Shown: positions 1-11,900 of the stretch, one piece after another
Numbering within the stretch: position 1 is the stretch's first letter
How the letters are laid out: every line of letters starts with the position of its first letter
NCBI RefSeq assembly: GCF_010183535.1
Contig: NC_071330.1
Span: 7,483,717-7,547,716, forward strand
Length of the DNA stretch: 64,000 bases
Reading direction: 5' to 3'
From: Caenorhabditis remanei
Taxonomy: Eukaryota; Nematoda; Chromadorea; Rhabditida; Rhabditidae
The notes under the pieces: model-generated
The model's input: only the letters and a program-made list of their open reading frames with translations
What the model was told of the DNA's origin: nothing
Database searches by the model: none
Made by a program: the position numbers and the translations under genes

Positions 1-186
1 AAAAACTCCCCGCAAAAAATACCACGAAATGGGAGTCGGGATAAATTAGTTTGGCGGAAAAAAAGAACGGGAAAAATAATAAGATATTATTCAGTACAGA
101 TAAAGCAATTGAGATGATAAAATGAATGTAGAAACCGCATTTGTGGAAACGTTAAACAGTGAGAGCCGCGTTTCAATAAAGTTGAT

Positions 187-3100
187 TTACTCGTCATCTG
201 ATAGATCCTCATACACATGATCCTTACATGGACGACCCGAATACGTTGTGGAAATTGTATTAATGGTTTGATCAGAGAGTGGATATTTGATTTGTTTATG
301 TTTGAAAACAGGTAGTTCACCAGTAGCACGAAAGTCGATTACCGAACGAGGTGCAGTTTTATCTGAAATCTTTTAATTTTTATTATTCAAATTACTTGGC
401 TGGCACTTAAAAAATTAGAAAATTGAACAAACCTCCGGCTTCGGGTGGCATTCTGTTTGATGCTAGCTTTGACGGATTCCTTGAGCGATCATCGTCATCT
501 GAAGATCCATCAGACACGACGGATTGAATAGATGAGGGTTTTCCGGATACACTAGGAACGGGTTGGGGAACAGGAGCAGCAGTTTGGACGGCAACCGATG
601 GAGATGGCTGAGATACCGTCATGGGGAGTGCATTAGAAACTGTTGTTGGTTGTTGAGGGAGTTGAGGGAGTTGAGGAGCGGAAGCAGAAGATGGTACTGC
701 TGAAGTAGCTACAGTAGGCAGGAATCCAGCGAACCCAGAAGTTGGAATCGGACGTGCGATACCATGTGGACGCTGAAAAATAATTGTTCGTTGAATACGG
801 TAACTACGCTTAAATGTACCAGAAGGTGAAACTTCTCGTAGTTATCTGGTTTATTTACTTGTTGTCTCTGTGCACTTTGATCTTGAATTGCTTGTGCCTG
901 AGCGTGAGCATTTTGCAATTGAATATTTTGTTGCATGGCCATATACTGTTGAAGCAATTGGGGATTTTGATGAAGCTGTTGAACGACCTGAGGAGGAAGC
1001 TGATTCATGGCATTCAATGATCTCATCTGTTCCATAAGTTGATGAGTTATTTTCAGGTTAGTGTCATTGTTCATTAAAGTCATCTTATGTTGCCTTTCTT
1101 CATCCAGCCGAACTACTTCATTGTATATATCCATGTAGTTTACATCTAATTCATCATTTGCAGCAGCATTTTCTCTAGCATTTACCAGGTTTGTAACTGA
1201 TTTGTCATTTGCTGGCTGACTAGCTTCTTCAGCAAGTATTAGTGCCAGACATTCTTTCGCCTCGTTTTCAGTAGCTACTTTTTGACAAATTGTGATTCGA
1301 AGTTGAAGAGGGACCGAAAGATGGTCAACCATGCGTTTACCAGCAGGAGTCAAAGGAATGCTTCTGGGTTCCAGACGTTTTATTGGTCTACGTTCATTAG
1401 GTTTTGTGGTCGACGGACCTTGCCAAACGATTTGAATTTCATCCGAATTATTCGTATTTGCTGGTGAAACGGTGTTTGAATTGTTCACATTGGCTTTCGT
1501 TTGCAGCAACTGTTGGTGTGATGGTTTCATCAAATCGGCAACAGTCTGAAGAATTTAACATTGAAAATTGTAAAATTAAGAAAACTTATGTGCGTTATAT
1601 TTTCGAAAGTTGTCTGTTCAGATTCTTTGTATGAATTGAAACGTAAAAAACTGAACGTATTTCAATATTCCGAAAAATCGGCTTGAAAAAGAAGAACGAA
1701 GAAGAGAACAAACAAGCATGTGACTCATTCGCTGACACATTGTCATTTCAGATGAAGAAGCAAATCGTTCAGTTCCTAGTGACTGATTTTGAACGATATT
1801 AGATGAACTGTTATTATGATAGAAGCAAAAAATACACACCTTATTGTTAGATTCTGCAGGTGTAGGATGTCCTGAAGTGCCAGCAGTTATACTACGACCA
1901 GAAGAAGTCTGGAAAAAACGGAATTAATCTAAACTCGTAAAAATGACAGAAACTTACAGGTATGATGGATCTTGTGGCGTGTGCTGCGGGACTAACTCCT
2001 CGGCCACCTTGAATTCGAGCCGATGATCCAGACAACGGGACATGACGATGTGGTGCTGAAGTCTGCATGCTGGTGATACTTTCGATTCCAGACTTTCTTT
2101 TCGCTATTTTTTCCTGTGAGCCTGGATGTAGCTGTTGGTGTTGTTGAGCCAGTAGCAACTTTTGTTGCTCTTGAAGGAACCTTTCTCGGTCTGTCCCCTA
2201 AAATATGAAATTTTAATTTTAATTTTATTGACTACAGATCCATAAACGTGTTTGACACCATCACAGTTGTATCGGCAAAAATCATGCTTCAACTAATAAG
2301 CATACGAAAACTGATTATCTCTCTCAATGTTAAAAACTACAAGCTTAAAGGGAGAATGATTATCGAAGAAAGGATGGATAAAACAGCACACAAATACATC
2401 CACACACGCAAGCTGGATAGGTAAATGATGATCTTCAAAACGCGTTTTTCTGAAATTGCCACGAACCGTTTTCAGTTGATACGAACTCAAGTCATGTGGA
2501 TGCATGCCAGTATGAAAGGGAAGTGATTGATATGATTGCACCTGATGAACAGATGTAGTGGGAAGTGCAGGAGATGCCTGGGCACTCGATGCATGTGAGT
2601 GTGGTGCAGCAATTCGTTTATGACCAGTTGAAGGCGAGTCAAGTTTCCGTTTTTGATTTTGTACTTGAACTTGAAGCTGATGTTGAAGCTGGAGATGCTG
2701 GTGGTGTTGAAAATTCGCATGATTCTGTAGAGCTTGTTGTTGTTGATGTTGGTTCTGATGCTGAATGAATGCAGCTTGCTGTGTCTGAGGCTGTGATGAA
2801 TACTGCAAAACAGAACAAAACGGTCAAACATTATAGAAAAATGAGTAGAAAGAGATGAGGAAAAAAGGATCAAGCTGGTTTTGAATTTTAACAGAATTTT
2901 TCATGCAGGAATAAAACAAACTTCTGATAAACGACGCTATCACGAACTCCGAGCATGCAAAAACGGTACAATTCTAGTTAACTATATTCGAAGTTAACAA
3001 ACCTCTGGCTGTCGAATTCCAATTATACTTCCACGATGAGCTGCCAGAATTTGCTGCTGATGCGCTTTTTGTTGGGCTTGCTGCTGTGCGAGTTGTTGCT

Positions 3101-4114
3101 CCAATTCTCTCTGCTTCTTCTGAGATTCCACATATCGACTAGCTACATTCGCAACAACTTCTCGATCGGGCTGAAATTAATTAAAAAGTACAATTTGGTT
3201 CCTATGCATACACAAATTACATTATCGAGAGCGAATATTGTCATATCCGGATATTTCATAACCATTCCTTCGATACTGAAACTTTCAATTTCAATCTACT
3301 TAGACAGGATTTCCAACTCACAACTTAACAGGTTCATCGATGTCTTTAGTAATAGCAAGTCTTCTTGCAGCCAACACTTCCTGACGAGTCCTAAGAATAT
3401 TGTGAAATTCAGCACCATCACGAACGGGTTGTTGCTTCCATAGAGTCAGAATTTGCTCTTCTTCCTGTTTTATTACATGTTCTTCAGACAACCTTTCGCG
3501 AACAAGTTGTATTCTCTGAAAAAAGGGACCATATATTGAATACAATCAACTCATTGCAAATTACCTTAAGCAACTGTTCTCTCAGTCCTTTCAGCTCTGC
3601 TTCCTGAACATTCGTTCGAACTGTTTTCACACCTCCCGTAGTAGCAGCTCTTGGTCTGTATCCTGGTGGCGTAGCACTTGTCGATGGTTCTGATGGTGTA
3701 TGTGAATGAGCGTACGAGTGGTGAATGCCGATAGGTAAACTTGTTGGAATGTGAGATCTACTCATTTGGAGGTGTGCTTGGGCTGATTTCATCTGAGCTT
3801 CCGTTCGTGCTATTATTTTTTGAGCTTGTTTTGCTTTTTCAGCTTGAGCCAGACCTTGAGCCTGAGCGTGAGCCTGGGCCTGAGCCTGAGCTTGAGCTTG
3901 AGCTTGAGCTTGGGCTTGAGCTTGAGCTTGAGCTTGGGCTTGAGCTTGGGCTTGTTGAGCTTGGACTTGTTGTGCTTGGGCTTGTGCTTGGGCTTGTTGA
4001 GCTTGAGCTTGGACTTGTGCCAACTGGTACTGATGGGCAGCTTGTTGATATTGAGATAGATGAGCTGGCGCTGGATGGCCTTGTTGCGCTAACAGAAGCT
4101 GTTGAATCAAAAAC

Positions 4115-4145
<31 letters not shown>

Positions 4146-7100
4146 GCTGTTGTTGTTGCTGCTGTGTTTGCAAAAATGAAATAGCGGGATTCGCTAAAGG
4201 AAACTGTTGGAACGGGAGTTTTCCACTGGCGAGTGCATTGATCATTTCTGAAAAATGTTTTAATCAAATAAACAATTTTCTTTTGTTTTGCTTACAAATT
4301 CTTCTGCTTTTTCGTTCATTTCATTTCGAAAGAATCAATTTTTAAAAAAACAGAACAAACGATTGGAAGAAAACACGAAAGTATCGATACAGAACACACC
4401 ATTGTGTGCACGCATGATGTAAAAAACGACATGAAAATTGTCATGCGACAGGAATTTTCGAAGAAATACATTCACAAAAGATAAAAATGACAGAACATTC
4501 GAGAAAAATTCGAAAAAAACTATACCTGGGTTCATCAAGCCATTGGCAGCTATCATTTTTGTAACCGCTTCAAGCTCCGGTCTCTAAAAAAGAATATCAA
4601 AAAACTAAAAGTATTTTAAGATAAACGTTATTCACGACATGTACGACTTTTCATGTAAAATATAATAGAAAATACTTTTCTTGTATTAAAATACATCTCG
4701 TACATGTCGTGAATAACCCCATTAAAAACAGAAAAACTAATTAAGTACCTGCTGAGTTTGAAATGGGGTGCCAGCAGTGATTGACCCCTGTTGTGACACT
4801 TGAATCTGAGGTTGAGCTTGCTGAACTTGTTGTTGCTGCTGATTATTAGAAAAGTTATAGACCAAGCTGGCTAAAAAGTGCGGATTGATCCCTCCAAGTT
4901 GCTGTGTTGCTATTTGCTGTTTTTGCTGTTGAGTTAGTTGCTGTTGCTGCTTCAGCAGTTCCAGTACTTGCTCCATTGTATTCGCTGGAGTTGATGCAGC
5001 AGTAGGTCGAACTGGTGTTGGAGTTAGTATTTGGGCAGGAGTACTATCCCTTGGCGGAATAAGATGCTGCTGAGGAATAGGTTGCGCAATCGGAACTGGC
5101 GATGGAAGAGCTTGTGAAGCAGCTGTAGGTACTGCTCCCGATTGGGTGATGACTGGTTGTTGCAAGAGATGCACGGGAAGAGGAACAGATTCGCTCTTTT
5201 CCGTTGGTGGTACTAACTGAGAGGCAAGAGAGGGAGAGGGGGACGCGGAGTCGACGTGTCTTTGGGCTGTTGCAGCGGCTGTAGTGACCGTCACTGGGGG
5301 CGCGGCACTTTGGGGCTGCTGCTGTTGCGGAGAGAAGCCACGCCCACCAAGCTCATGTACTCCGCCGTTTCCACCTCCGTTGTTGGAGCCGATGAGATGA
5401 GATGATGAAGATGTAGGAGTGGGTCGCTTGGCTGGTGGTTCGTATAAATCAACTTCAAGAGTGTCTTCGTCGTCATCGTCGTCAGATTCACCCTCAGGTG
5501 CGGGTTCTGGCGCGGGATGAGATATTGATGGTTTCTAAAATGGAATAGCGTGATTGAGAAATAAAAGTTATGTAATCAGTACCTGTAATCTTACTGATGG
5601 AAAATCAGGTTTATGTGCTCCAGAAAGGATAGTCGGTGATAACAAAGTTTTGACAGGTGAATCGATATCCCTTGTGACAAGTTCTTCTTCGTCTTCATCC
5701 ACAACATCTTGATCATCCTGACCTTCTGGCGAATCGACATCCATTGTTTCTCCGGGCGAATCTTCTCGAATACTTGGTGCTTTTGATCCTTTCTCGACGC
5801 TACCGTTGCTCGCTTCTTCATCATTGTCCTCTAATTCCATTTCATCAACGTCTTCACCTAGATCTTCCACTGGTTTCGGAACTGCCTGTGCTCGAGTGAT
5901 AGCACCCGCCGTTCTTCTGTTTGTAGAACGAGCAACGCGAGGCTGTCGCGGTCTGAAAATGAAAATGTTTGTTGGACGAAACGAACTCAGTTATTTTTCT
6001 TCTAAACTTACGTTTTCTTTGCAGTCCTAGCTAATCCACTTCTTCTACTGTTATTAACAGTGGGGGTGGGTTGTGAGGAAGATGGTTCATTAAGTTCTTC
6101 TTGTCCAGGATCTTCATCATCAATTTCCTCCAGCAAGGGCTGCGCTTTAACTCCGTTCAGTGCATCATATTGCATTTTGCACTCATTAGGCCGACGATTC
6201 ATTCCAACAGAAATAACATCCCAATCCAGACACGCCGAGGCATTTATCAGCGTAACTAGTTTCGTTTTTTCTTCATCGGTCCATCCAACTTGTCCCTCGT
6301 AACTCATCAGTTCTTTCATGATGACTTCTTCTTTTCTGTTTATCTGAAAGTTCAACCAGTTTTCCATATTCTTCCAAGTATAATCTCGTCTATATTCTTG
6401 TTTTCTCATACTTCCCAATTTTTCTTACAAAGGCACCTTCCGTTCTCAACTATAAAAACAATGATTTTTTCCATTTCCCATGAGAAAATGATTGCAATCG
6501 CTGAACGACAATTTTATCACTGAGAATGCCGAAAACTGAAACCTCATTCTACATTCAGTATACATCATACGATTATTTTTAAATTTTTTTCTCGGGCCAG
6601 ATAGATCGAGCAGAGCACAGGTCCTACTTTTTTCCAATCTCAAAAAGACTCCATCTTCTGAAGAAGGGACTAGGCATATAAATGAGCTAGAGAATATCAA
6701 TCTCTGCCAAAAAGGCATCGTTCAATTTCACGCCTCAACCACATGTCATCCAAAAGTATGAGACCTTTCTATTTTTATGCCAATTACCAATCCATCGGTT
6801 CATCAATGAAATCGAACCAATAATGAACCTTGGGGAAGTAAAAGGAAGGGAACAACTAAGACCCACAGTCATAATCTGTGGGCCACAGATTATTTTTTCA
6901 TTTCCTTAAAACACTATAAATACGTTTTTTATCATTATAACTACATGCTTTTCTCAGATCTACGTCACCCATAGTTTTTAAAATCCATTAAAACCTTACT
7001 GTATTTTTATGAGCTCCCATTAACATCGAATAAAGTGAGTGGGAGGCAGTGGCACCGCCGTTTCGTATCAAAAAAGGACACAGCACCCTTTTCAAATAAT

Positions 7101-8778
7101 TGCGTGTGGTACGTATTCATCCGATTATGAGCTTTTTTTACGATCTACATGAGCTCTTTTCCTACACATTTTCTAATCGAAAAGGGTTTTCGGAGAAACC
7201 ATAAAGAAAGAAGGGAAATAAGATTTTGATTCTCTCCCCTACTTACATCGCCAATCCACCGGCAGAGAGCATTTTTGCAAGGGGTACAGAATTTGACTGC
7301 AACACGAGTCGATCCTAGTTTGTCCATTAGAAAAGCACGTGTTCGAACGGAAAACTCGGCAAGGTCAAGAGGAATGTTACGATTGACCCGATTTGCTCGT
7401 TTCTTCTGATTCGAGCATCGATTGCCAAAACATCGACTGAAACGAAAAAATACAATAAGGACTTGCAAATCTTATTTAAAAACTCACTTGTCTTTGTAAA
7501 GTTTGGCAGCCTCCTCTCGACAGCGAGTGCAAACAACACGATTTTCATCAGGATTGATTGCTGAAAAAATGTTTCGATTCTTAGATTTCACTTCAAGAAA
7601 TGTTCACAACAAGTTGATTACTAAATTGCTATTTGTATCCTGTCATTTTCTGAGCCGAACGAAATCTACGTTACTTTTTGAAACGGAACATTTTCATGTC
7701 GATCAGATACTTAATCATGGGTTTGTGTCGAGGGCGTGAAGTAAGAATCGGGTTAGTTTTTTTTGTTGAAAACCTCCAAGACCTTCTATGTTTTCAGTAG
7801 AAAGCATAATGATATGATGATTCAGTTGGGCTCAATATGAATACGGGGATAACAGATTCACATACCGAAAATTTCGTACGCTTCCTTTGGCATGAAGGTT
7901 CCATCAAGATCGATACCATTAACCGTCTGACAACAAAAATAGCACATCAATGAGTTTTTTGGACAGGTAGAATAATCCAAAGGAGGCATCATTCGACAGT
8001 ATGCAAGCTCTTCGGCAGAAGGATACGCCCCCACTTTGTATTTTGTAACTCTTTTCTTCGGTTTGAAATCTTTTTTGAAACCCTCAGTTTTCTTGTTCAT
8101 GTAATAGAATAGAACGAGATCTGATGCACTCTTGTCAACGAAAAATTCAGTCAGTCCGTGGAATATTTTCACATGCTCTGATTGCCTTGCTTTGAAAAGT
8201 GCTCGTTCCTCTGGACTCCATTGTTCGAGGCGATCGTGTATGGATTTCCGATGCGCTTGTTTCATATCTGTTACTATAGAACCGGGACGTTCTACAAATT
8301 CATCGAGTTTCCGCTCTTGTTCTGTTAGAAGACGTGGCACTTTGGCCATTCCAAGACGTATTTTCTCGTCTGCGTGCTGCTTCAGCATCATGTGTCTCTC
8401 GTCGTCGCCCCGAATTCGTTCTGCGCGAGCCCATCGTTCACGGTCCTCCCGTTCTTTTTTGAGTTCCGGGAACTCGGTTTCTGCTTGAACTCGGTGGAAT
8501 TCTGCGTACTCTCTGAATCACAAAAAGTATGAAAGCATTGCTCAAAACAATAATGATGAAACATGATAATAAACAAGTGAAGTCTATTCGGTAGAAACTT
8601 ACATCCTTTCAGGCGTTTCCTCCCACTTTTTGAGGTCATCTTGAAAAGCTTCAAACTGTTGGTCATACTCTCGAGCAAGTTCTTTCAAACTGAAAAAAAA
8701 CTTTTCTAGCAAGATTACGAAAATTACAACTAATTGAAACAATCCAATGCAAAGAAAAAAGATGACACACCTCTCCAT
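187..8778 (-). CDS. gei-8: NCoR/SMRT-family nuclear corepressor, GEI-8 ortholog (multi-exon)
   Basis: Spliced gene read from 8778 down to a TAA at 187. The first coding exon (8778-8771) is preceded in frame by TGA, so this ATG starts at least one isoform. A first SANT domain lies near 8220-8070 (WSPEERALF...LVLFYYMNKK) and a second near 6280-6160 (GWTDEEKTKL...). Between them are four CxxC-type pairs (about 7960-7250) that look metal-binding. An acidic stretch (5870-5600), Pro/Ser/Gln-rich segments, a Gln-Ala repeat and polyQ follow. GSITAGTP near 4770 matches the repeated GSI motif of vertebrate NCoR, and the C-terminus YEDLSDDE resembles vertebrate NCoR's final YETLSDSDD. Family role: nuclear scaffold linking unliganded nuclear receptors to histone deacetylase. 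The ortholog name (C14B9.6) is from memory. Exact joins in the Gln-rich part are uncertain. Confidence 0.88.
3839..4020 (-). repeat. Hexanucleotide repeat coding (Gln-Ala)n in gei-8
   Basis: On the plus strand this is a run of GCTTGA/GCTTGG-like hexamers. On the minus strand it reads as alternating Gln and Ala codons (AQAQAQ...). The six-base period keeps the frame, so length changes by whole units would be tolerated. It is part of a long low-complexity exon of gei-8 and is repeated after the gap at about 47653-47834. Confidence 0.9.
4114..4164 (-). repeat. CAA/CAG repeat coding polyglutamine in gei-8
   Basis: A run of TTG/CTG trinucleotides on the plus strand gives consecutive Gln codons on the minus strand, after LQTQ in the exon that begins near 4245. 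In the copy after the gap (about 47928-47980) the run is interrupted by an out-of-phase TGTG, which breaks the frame. That difference is typical of replication slippage or sequencing error. Confidence 0.9.
4628..4716. repeat. Perfect 19-bp inverted repeat in a gei-8 intron
   Basis: Left arm 4628-4646 (TTATTCACGACATGTACGA) and right arm 4698-4716 are exact reverse complements, separated by about 51 AT-rich bases. The element lies wholly inside the intron between exons near 4584 and 4748. The right end continues as GAATAACCCCATT, the same as the end of the 28077-28315 element, so both probably belong to one foldback family. The second copy is at about 48444-48531. Confidence 0.85.
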
Positions 8779-8918
8779 TCTCTGTTTAGTTCACAGTGGA
8801 GCCGTTCTCCGACCAATTGTATGAAATACTGCGGGAGCCTCGACTGCTCGTAGGTATTTTGAGCGTTGAACGCCTGTTGGTATTAATGAGTCTTGGTTTT
8901 ATGCAAGACTGAGGAATT
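8771..8918 (-). other. gei-8: 5' exon of gei-8, mostly untranslated
   Basis: On the minus strand a TTTTCAG acceptor ends just upstream of 8918, and a GTGTGT donor follows 8771. Only the last 8 bases (ATG GAG AG) continue in frame into the next exon, which encodes LKELAREYDQQF. Upstream frames contain stops, so most of the exon looks like leader. The acceptor implies either an upstream non-coding exon or spliced-leader addition. Confidence 0.55.
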
Positions 8919-11900
8919 CTGAAAATTTCGAAATATAATACAACGTATAAGAAGGGTAAATTATAAACAGATAGAAAAAGAACGAACTTTAATAACAAAG
9001 TACTTTTAGAAACAAGAACGAAGATAGTCATAATTTGAGAAAACATCAGCCTATTTTCATGCTAACACTTGTTTGTTCACGAGGAAGTTAAGAAAAAACT
9101 AATAAGCAAGATTTTCAAAAAGTAAGAAATTCGATTTTTATCCTTTTGGTTGTTAATAATAATGAACTCTTTCTATCCTCATCCGTCATTGTTATCAACA
9201 TTATCAGAACAGAGAGGAAAAGGAAAATGGAAAAAAGAGAATGGGAAAGACAGGAAAACAAACAAATGAGAGAGGGACGGTTCGAATACAAAAGTTCAGG
9301 TGGAATTAATTAACTGTTGGTCAAAGCACTTTGCATAAAATTTCCCAAATCAAAGGCTTTGCCTTGTATGAACACCTGGTTTCAGGAATTACAGGGAAAG
9401 AGAAACTCAAAAATAGCCATGAGAATATTTGCAAAAAGAAATATGGAAATGAAAAGAAAAAGAAGAAGATGATGATTATCGGATGTCTCTATATTTTTGC
9501 TCGCATTCGCTTACTTTATTGAAGTGCTCTAATAAGAAGAATAAAGACAGTCAATCCTCTTTCATCTGACAACTCTCGTTTCTTTTTCATCTCAACAATC
9601 AACAATCAACTTCTTCATTTTTCATTGGAATTCTCAGGAAAAACAAACATATTTCAGAAAAATTGCGATAACTCTACGGGAAACCTAGAGATAACTTGAG
9701 GAGAAGCAAGGAATCAAGAGTTTCATTTTACTTGCTGATTAGTTGTGATGTTCTCTAACACTTTCTGATATGAATTGAAAATAAAGTTATTATGAGAATA
9801 TGAGAAAAAAGAACAGAGAGAACAGAGTGCGAGGAAGATTAGCGAAACTCAGAATGATACAAAAACCATGCATGACATGTCAGAATTCTAGCAATTGAAC
9901 GAATGTACGCTATAAAATGATCTCAATTATAGTTGAAGTGTGATATATTTGAAAGATTTAAACGGAGTGGCTTCAAGAAAAAGACGCGAAAAAAAAAACA
10001 AATCTCTTGAGCCGGAATGAATTGAGGAGCTTAAAGAAACTATGCAGCGAACTGGAATGAGCAACACAAGTTAATCTGTTTAGGATAATGTGCGGTAAAT
10101 GAAAAGTACGTTGTTTTAATGAAAGAAAGCCTAACAGTGAAACGTTCTTTTCTAAAAACGACGGCTGAATGTCTGACATGTCAGAAACGAATGATTTCTT
10201 TCGCAAAACAAGCAGTGAAACTTAAATAATTGATAAGAGCAGTACGACAAAGTAACAAGTGAGAATGAAAAAAAAACATATATATATATATATATAAGTG
10301 TGGACGGATGATAGCTTACATATTAATCACAGGAGATGTTAGAAACTTTGGAAAAGAGTGTGCATCACAAAATACATTCACCACGAGGTTTTATAATTCT
10401 AGGTACCACTATGTTAAGAGCGTCAACGAACTCGAACAACTTCATAGAGCTGTTTCCAGGAACTACCCGAATCATCTCAGTTTGAAGACGTGGTTTTCGA
10501 AATTGCAATGATTCATCACGAACTCCATTCATATAAACGTCCTCTAAATGTTTTCTATTATCTAGCATTTAGGAAAACTTGATGGCCAATTAGCAAGTAT
10601 ATTTGACCATTCAGAGCAAACGTAAAAGTTTCAATTTGAATATATTCGCCTCGTCCATGAACTTTTCTAGTTTAATCTCAATACACTTTTTAATTCTTTC
10701 AGACACACTAATAGAAAGGACCAAAGTACACCCACTTTCAGCAATTTTCTCTCGCAAAGCCTCACCCCCTTTCAGAAGCCATTGCCTTGTTCACTCGTTC
10801 GTCCCTTTTTCTTTCTTATTTCCTCTCCCTCCCAACAGGCCAAACACACAGCAAAAAAGAAAAGAGAGTGGAGAGAGACAAGGGCAGTTGAGAGAACACA
10901 TCTCGTTACGTGTGTGTGCGTTTGAAAGGAAAGGAAATAAAAACTACCGAGGATTGACTAGTCGGAAAATTCGGAAAGATCCAAAGAATAGTGGAGCAAG
11001 AGAACGCTATGACGATTTCAGATTTACTTACTGTCGTTGAGCAATTATGGTAATCATTGCAATTTTCTATATGAAAGCTATCCTCAAAACCCAAAATTTC
11101 AAAAGGAAAGATCGTCCCCGTTAATCGAAGCAGATAAAATTGGAAAGTTTTGAGACACGTTTTCAATGAGGTGTTAAAAAAGAACTTTTTAGACGAAGAA
11201 AAAAAAGGAAAAATCTAAAAATTGAAGAGTTGACCGGAATTCCGAAAATTATCACTTTCAAGATATATCTGAAGTTATAGTCTTACAACCAAACTTATCA
11301 AAAAGTTCATATTAATAAGCTATTTGTTGGATAATGATACAGCTAAGAAATCACACAGCAAAACAAAAGGACATACTCGAAAATAGAAAGATTCAAAAGA
11401 ATTGATACGAGTGACATGCTTCATACTTGAACGCAACATTTTCATTAGAATGATGATGAGAAACCGAACAGTTCAGATGAAAAACAATGCTTCTCATCTC
11501 CCCCTCTCTTCCTGAATTAAGAAAAACTTATTTCTTCACTTTTATGATCAAAGTTACGCAGACAAAAAGTAGAAGTTCCCCTTATGAAGATACTTAGAGA
11601 ACGACGGCGTTGAGGCATTGCTGAGACAGAAGAGAATTTAGACAAGATGCGTATCTGCGTCTCTCATTATTCACAGGAATAGCATAAAAGATCTAAGAGA
11701 AGTTAGAGAAGATTGTGAAAGTTTGATATTGTAATAGAAACATTATCATAAAAAACAAAAAATGCTGCTACTAGGTTTAGAAGGTTATTCCGAGAGTGGG
11801 AGTTAAAGTTCAAAGTTTTCATGATACTAAAAGATCGGACCACCGATTAACTCATTCTTATTCTAATGATTTGAATGATTACCCAGAATTCGCGTGAATA

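Noticed and set aside
3741..4184. Plus-strand open frame of 147 codons rich in Glu/Leu
   Set aside because: It is the antisense reading of the hexanucleotide Gln-Ala repeat of gei-8. The six-base period keeps all frames open.
9276..9292. tRNA B-box-like GGTTCGAATAC
   Set aside because: No A-box or cloverleaf can be drawn around it.
10603..11040. Plus-strand 145-codon open frame
   Set aside because: No domain, low-complexity and compositionally like the surrounding intergenic DNA, with no convincing gene structure.
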